From Halomonas sp. YLGW01 (GTDB lineage: Bacteria > Pseudomonadota > Gammaproteobacteria > Pseudomonadales > Halomonadaceae): DNA of 64,000 bases. The position numbers and the translations under genes are program-made. Numbering within the stretch: the stretch's first letter is position 1; the number at the start of each line of letters is the position of its first letter. The DNA is taken from positions 2,914,001 to 2,978,000 of the forward strand of contig NZ_CP062005.1 of assembly GCF_014840935.1 (NCBI RefSeq), given 5' to 3'. The notes beneath the pieces are model-generated. The model saw nothing but the letters and a program-made list of their open reading frames with translations, did not search any database and was not told the DNA's origin. Positions 61,428-64,000 of the stretch are shown here, piece by piece.

Positions 61428-61581
61428 TGTCACAACCGGGACAACGGCGAACAGATAACGCGGATTTCGTCTCCACTAAGAGACACTCTGACGGGGATAA
61501 CCAAAAATTCCTTAAATATCATGATCTTGCAATGTATCGATTTGGCGACAGAAGAACCGCCCAGTGTCGCCAACGGCGACA
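61428..61581 (-). promoter_or_regulatory. TGTC/GACA palindromes upstream of the sigma-54-like promoter
   Basis: TGTC-N8-GACA (61428-61443) and TGTC-N9-GACA inside TGTCGCC-AAC-GGCGACA (61565-61581) lie about 70 and 205 bases upstream of the -24 element. A further GTCTC-N6-GAGAC lies between them at 61469-61484. GlrR sites in enterobacteria are TGTC-N10-GACA, so the half-sites fit but the spacing does not fully. Confidence 0.4.
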
Positions 61582-61642
61582 CAGGCGACCGGGGCGGCGC
61601 CACAGGGGCGCACCGGCCGGGCGATGACCCAGCCGGCCGGCC

Positions 61643-62956
61643 TTAGCTCAGGGTCTTGAGCAGGATCTTCGACTTGCGGGCGTGATTGTAGGCGTCCCGC
61701 TTGAGCGGTGGCAGGGCGTCGATCTCGGCGAGCCCGAAGCCATGCTCGATGAACCAGTGGGCGGTGTGGGTGGTGAGCGCGAACATGGCGACGAGTCCCC
61801 GGCGCCGGGCCCGGCGCTCCACCTCGGCCAGCAGCCGCTCGCCGCGATGGCCGCCCCGGTAGTCGCCATGCACCGCCACGCAGGCCAGCTCCCCCATGCG
61901 GGCGTCCGGGAACTCGTGCAGGGCGGCGCAGCCGATGATCATGCCGTCGCGCTCGGTGACCAGATAGTCCTCGATCTCGTGCTCGAGGCGCTCCCGGGAA
62001 CGCGGCACCAGCATGCCGCGCCGCTCCAGGGGCTCGAGCAGCTCGAGCAGGCCGCCGACGTCGCCGAGCTCGGCGTCGCGCAGCTGTTCGTAGCGATGCT
62101 CGGTGATCATGGTGCCGACCCCGTCGCGGGTGAACAGCTCACCGAGCAGGGCGTCGTCGTCATGCCAAGACAGCAGGTGGGTACGGGCCACGCCGTGGCG
62201 CGCCGCGGCGCAGGCCGCCGCCAGGTGGCGGGAAAGTTCGCTACCCGGGCTCGCCGCCTGCAGCAGCGGCTCGGCCTCGGCCGGCGTCAGCTGGCGCTGC
62301 AGGGCGCCGCTCGCATCATGCAGGCCCTCGGCCTCGCCGAGCAGCACCAGCTTGTCGGCCCCGAGCGCCACCGCGGCCTGCTGGGCGACCTCGGCGGCGT
62401 CCAGATCGAACACCTCACCGGTACTCGAGAACCCGAGCGGCGGCAGCACCACCAGAGAGCCCTGGTCGAGCAGGGCATCGATCGCCTCGGCGCGCACCCG
62501 GCGCACCTCGCCGCTGCGCGCGAAGTCCAGCCCGTTGCGCACCCCCAGCGGCTTGGCCATCACCAGGTTGCCGGAGACCGCCGTCAGCTCGATGCCGTGC
62601 AGTGGCGTATTGGGCAGCCCCAGCGACAAGCGCGCCTCGAACCACAGCCGCTGCTCGGCGGCGACACGCTCGACCCGGGCCATGATGGCGTCATCCGCCA
62701 CCCAGCGACCCGCCTCGCGGCGCGGCGTGATGCCCTCCTCGGCCAGCGCCGCGTTGACCTGGGGACGTATGCCGAACACCAGCACCAGCCGCACCCCCAG
62801 GGTATGCAGCAGTGCCAGGTCCTGAATCAGCGACTCGCGGTGCCCCGCCGCCATCGCCTCGCCCTCGATCAGCACCACGAAGGTTCGCCCGCGGTGGGCG
62901 TTGATGTAGGGCGATGACTGACGAAACCACTCGACGAAGGGAAAACGCGTGTTCAA
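61643..62956 (-). CDS. argA: N-acetylglutamate synthase
   Basis: ArgA makes N-acetylglutamate from glutamate and acetyl-CoA, the first step to arginine, and is normally inhibited by arginine. The 437-residue product has an amino-acid-kinase-like N-terminal domain (about 20-285; VVLIEGEAM, LVLVFGIRPQVNAAL) and a C-terminal GNAT domain (about 295-437; CVAVHGDYRGGHRGERLLAEV). The start is TTG at 62956, preceded by GGAG, giving LNTRFPFVEWFRQSSPYINA as in the family. The last residues KSKILLKTLS are also typical. Confidence 0.95.
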   Translation of the reverse strand: MNTRFPFVEWFRQSSPYINAHRGRTFVVLIEGEAMAAGHRESLIQDLALLHTLGVRLVLVFGIRPQVNAALAEEGITPRREAGRWVADDAIMARVERVAAEQRLWFEARLSLGLPNTPLHGIELTAVSGNLVMAKPLGVRNGLDFARSGEVRRVRAEAIDALLDQGSLVVLPPLGFSSTGEVFDLDAAEVAQQAAVALGADKLVLLGEAEGLHDASGALQRQLTPAEAEPLLQAASPGSELSRHLAAACAAARHGVARTHLLSWHDDDALLGELFTRDGVGTMITEHRYEQLRDAELGDVGGLLELLEPLERRGMLVPRSRERLEHEIEDYLVTERDGMIIGCAALHEFPDARMGELACVAVHGDYRGGHRGERLLAEVERRARRRGLVAMFALTTHTAHWFIEHGFGLAEIDALPPLKRDAYNHARKSKILLKTLS

Positions 62957-63024
62957 GGGCCGCACTCCGGCAGCTGGAGGGTGAAAAGGGCCGTGGCCCA
63001 CCTGGATTGACTATATCAGAGGGC

Positions 63025-63058
63025 GAAAAAAGGCGGCACCGCCTGCGCGGTGCCGCCT
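63025..63058 (-). terminator. Rho-independent terminator of the phosphate transporter gene
   Basis: On the minus strand AGGCGGCACCG pairs with CGGTGCCGCCT around six bases, followed by six T. It lies 55 bases past the stop at 63113. Confidence 0.88.
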
Positions 63059-63112
63059 CTTCGGGATGCGCCTCGGCCACCTTCGGCCGCGAGGCGGATC
63101 AGTCAGCCCGGA

Positions 63113-64000
63113 CTAGCCGCCGAACATGCCCTTGAACATGAAGAAGAACATGATCGCCAGGAAGGCGCCGGCCGGCAGGGTGATCAGCCAGGACATGACG
63201 ATGGTGCCGATCACGCGCAGGTTGAGCGCCGCCATGCCGCGGGCCAGACCCACGCCGAGCACGGCGCCGACCAGGGTATGGGTGGTGGAGATCGGCAGAC
63301 CGGTGCCCGAGGCCAGCACCACGGTGGTGGCGGCGGCCAGGGTCGCAGCGAAGCCACGGCTCGGCGTCAGCTCGGTGATGCCGGTGCCGACGGTGGCGAT
63401 GACCTTGTGACCATAGGTGACCAGGCCGACCACGATGCCGCCGCCGCCCAGCACCAGCACCCACCAGGGCACCAGGGAGGCACCGTCGATGTCGCCGTGG
63501 CTGTAGACCACGCTGATCACCGCGGCCAGCGGGCCGACGGCGTTGGCGACGTCGTTGGAGCCGTGGGCGAAGGCCATGGCGCAGGCGGTGAACAGCATCA
63601 GCACCGCGAACACCCGCTCGACGCCGCCGAAGCCGAAGGCGTCATCGGCGCTGCGATTGCGGCTGACGCGACGCTCCAGGAAGCCCCCCAGCGCCATCAC
63701 GGCCACGCCGATCAGCACCGCGTAGAACAGGCTGGTGCCGAAGCCAAGGTCGAGGCCGACATGCTTGAGGCCCTTGGTCAGGGTCACCATGGCGACGATG
63801 AAGCCGACCAGGAACACATACATCGGCACGTAGCGCTTGGCGGCGGCGAAGGGGTCGCGATTCTCGAAGATCAAATGCTGCACAGACTTGAACAGCATGA
63901 AGGCGATGGAGCCCGACATCAGCGGTGAGACCACCCAGCTGGCGGCGATCTGGCCGACCTTGGCCCAGCCGACGGCCTCGAGGCCGAGACCGGCCATCGC
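63113..64000 (-). CDS. PiT-family inorganic phosphate transporter (5' end beyond window)
   Basis: The visible 296 residues are the C-terminal part of a PHO4/PiT transporter, which imports phosphate with a proton or sodium ion. FAHGSNDVANAVGPLAAV is the second copy of the family signature; GTGLPISTTHTLVGAVLGVG and about eight helices are present. The first signature should lie beyond the right edge, as members are about 420 or more residues. An ATG at 63997 is probably internal. The substrate could be another anion of this family, such as sulfate, but phosphate is most likely. Confidence 0.88.
   Translation of the reverse strand, partial: AMAGLGLEAVGWAKVGQIAASWVVSPLMSGSIAFMLFKSVQHLIFENRDPFAAAKRYVPMYVFLVGFIVAMVTLTKGLKHVGLDLGFGTSLFYAVLIGVAVMALGGFLERRVSRNRSADDAFGFGGVERVFAVLMLFTACAMAFAHGSNDVANAVGPLAAVISVVYSHGDIDGASLVPWWVLVLGGGGIVVGLVTYGHKVIATVGTGITELTPSRGFAATLAAATTVVLASGTGLPISTTHTLVGAVLGVGLARGMAALNLRVIGTIVMSWLITLPAGAFLAIMFFFMFKGMFGG

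Overview
The window is high-GC DNA, densely packed with genes on both strands. The gene content (guaBA next to xseA, glrK-qseG-glrR, argA, tadA, tesB, dbpA, mltF, umuDC, a 6-phosphate-free malate dehydrogenase arm, patZ-like acyltransferase) points to a gammaproteobacterium. Halomonas or a close relative is my best guess, from protein style and gene order only; no 16S or other decisive marker is present.

Layout. 1-3.6 kb: end of an unknown gene, a diguanylate cyclase, tadA, tesB and tRNA-Thr. 3.8-6.7 kb: an outer-membrane barrel gene, a decayed IS30-family element and three small membrane-protein genes, two of them tandem paralogues. 7.1-13 kb: a second diguanylate cyclase, then a patch of accessory and damaged DNA (a broken phage-type S24 repressor, an AT-rich two-gene islet, a broken SRAP gene) ending in umuDC under a strong LexA-type palindrome. 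13-18 kb: a polyamine-type ABC importer operon. 18-29.9 kb: mostly metabolic and RNA genes (MgtC/DUF4010 membrane protein, YbaK-type deacylase, RIO kinase, zinc alcohol dehydrogenase with a divergent AraC regulator, PatZ-like protein, DbpA helicase, YeeN). 29.9-33 kb: a luxP-luxQ-like pair in which the LuxQ-like sensor has no kinase. 33-45 kb: YfaZ-like barrel, mltF, mdh, an M48 protease, small secreted and membrane proteins, a YjgR/HerA-like ATPase, a dicarboxylate-type symporter and yghU. 45-48.8 kb: rlmA, debris of a YHYH-domain gene and a second IS30 remnant, and a pseudouridine synthase. 49.1-51 kb: a strongly AT-rich two-gene island encoding a ParA-like ATPase and a SIR2-like protein. 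51-64 kb: guaA, guaB, an AbrB-type transporter, xseA, the glrK-qseG-glrR operon, a long non-coding stretch with a sigma-54-like promoter, argA, and the 3' part of a phosphate transporter gene.

How genes work together. guaB and guaA make GMP from IMP. The four ABC genes form one uptake system. GlrK, QseG and GlrR form an envelope-sensing two-component system, and the sigma-54-like promoter plus terminator-ended non-coding stretch upstream of glrK resembles the position of the GlmY small RNA in enterobacteria. The LuxP-like protein keeps the residues that bind autoinducer-2 in Vibrio, so this cell may sense AI-2, but through an output that is not a histidine kinase. The ParA-SIR2 pair has the look of a mobile defence cassette.

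Limits. All names come from reading motifs and remembered family patterns; no database search was run. Start codons were chosen from ribosome-binding sites and family length, and several remain ambiguous as noted.
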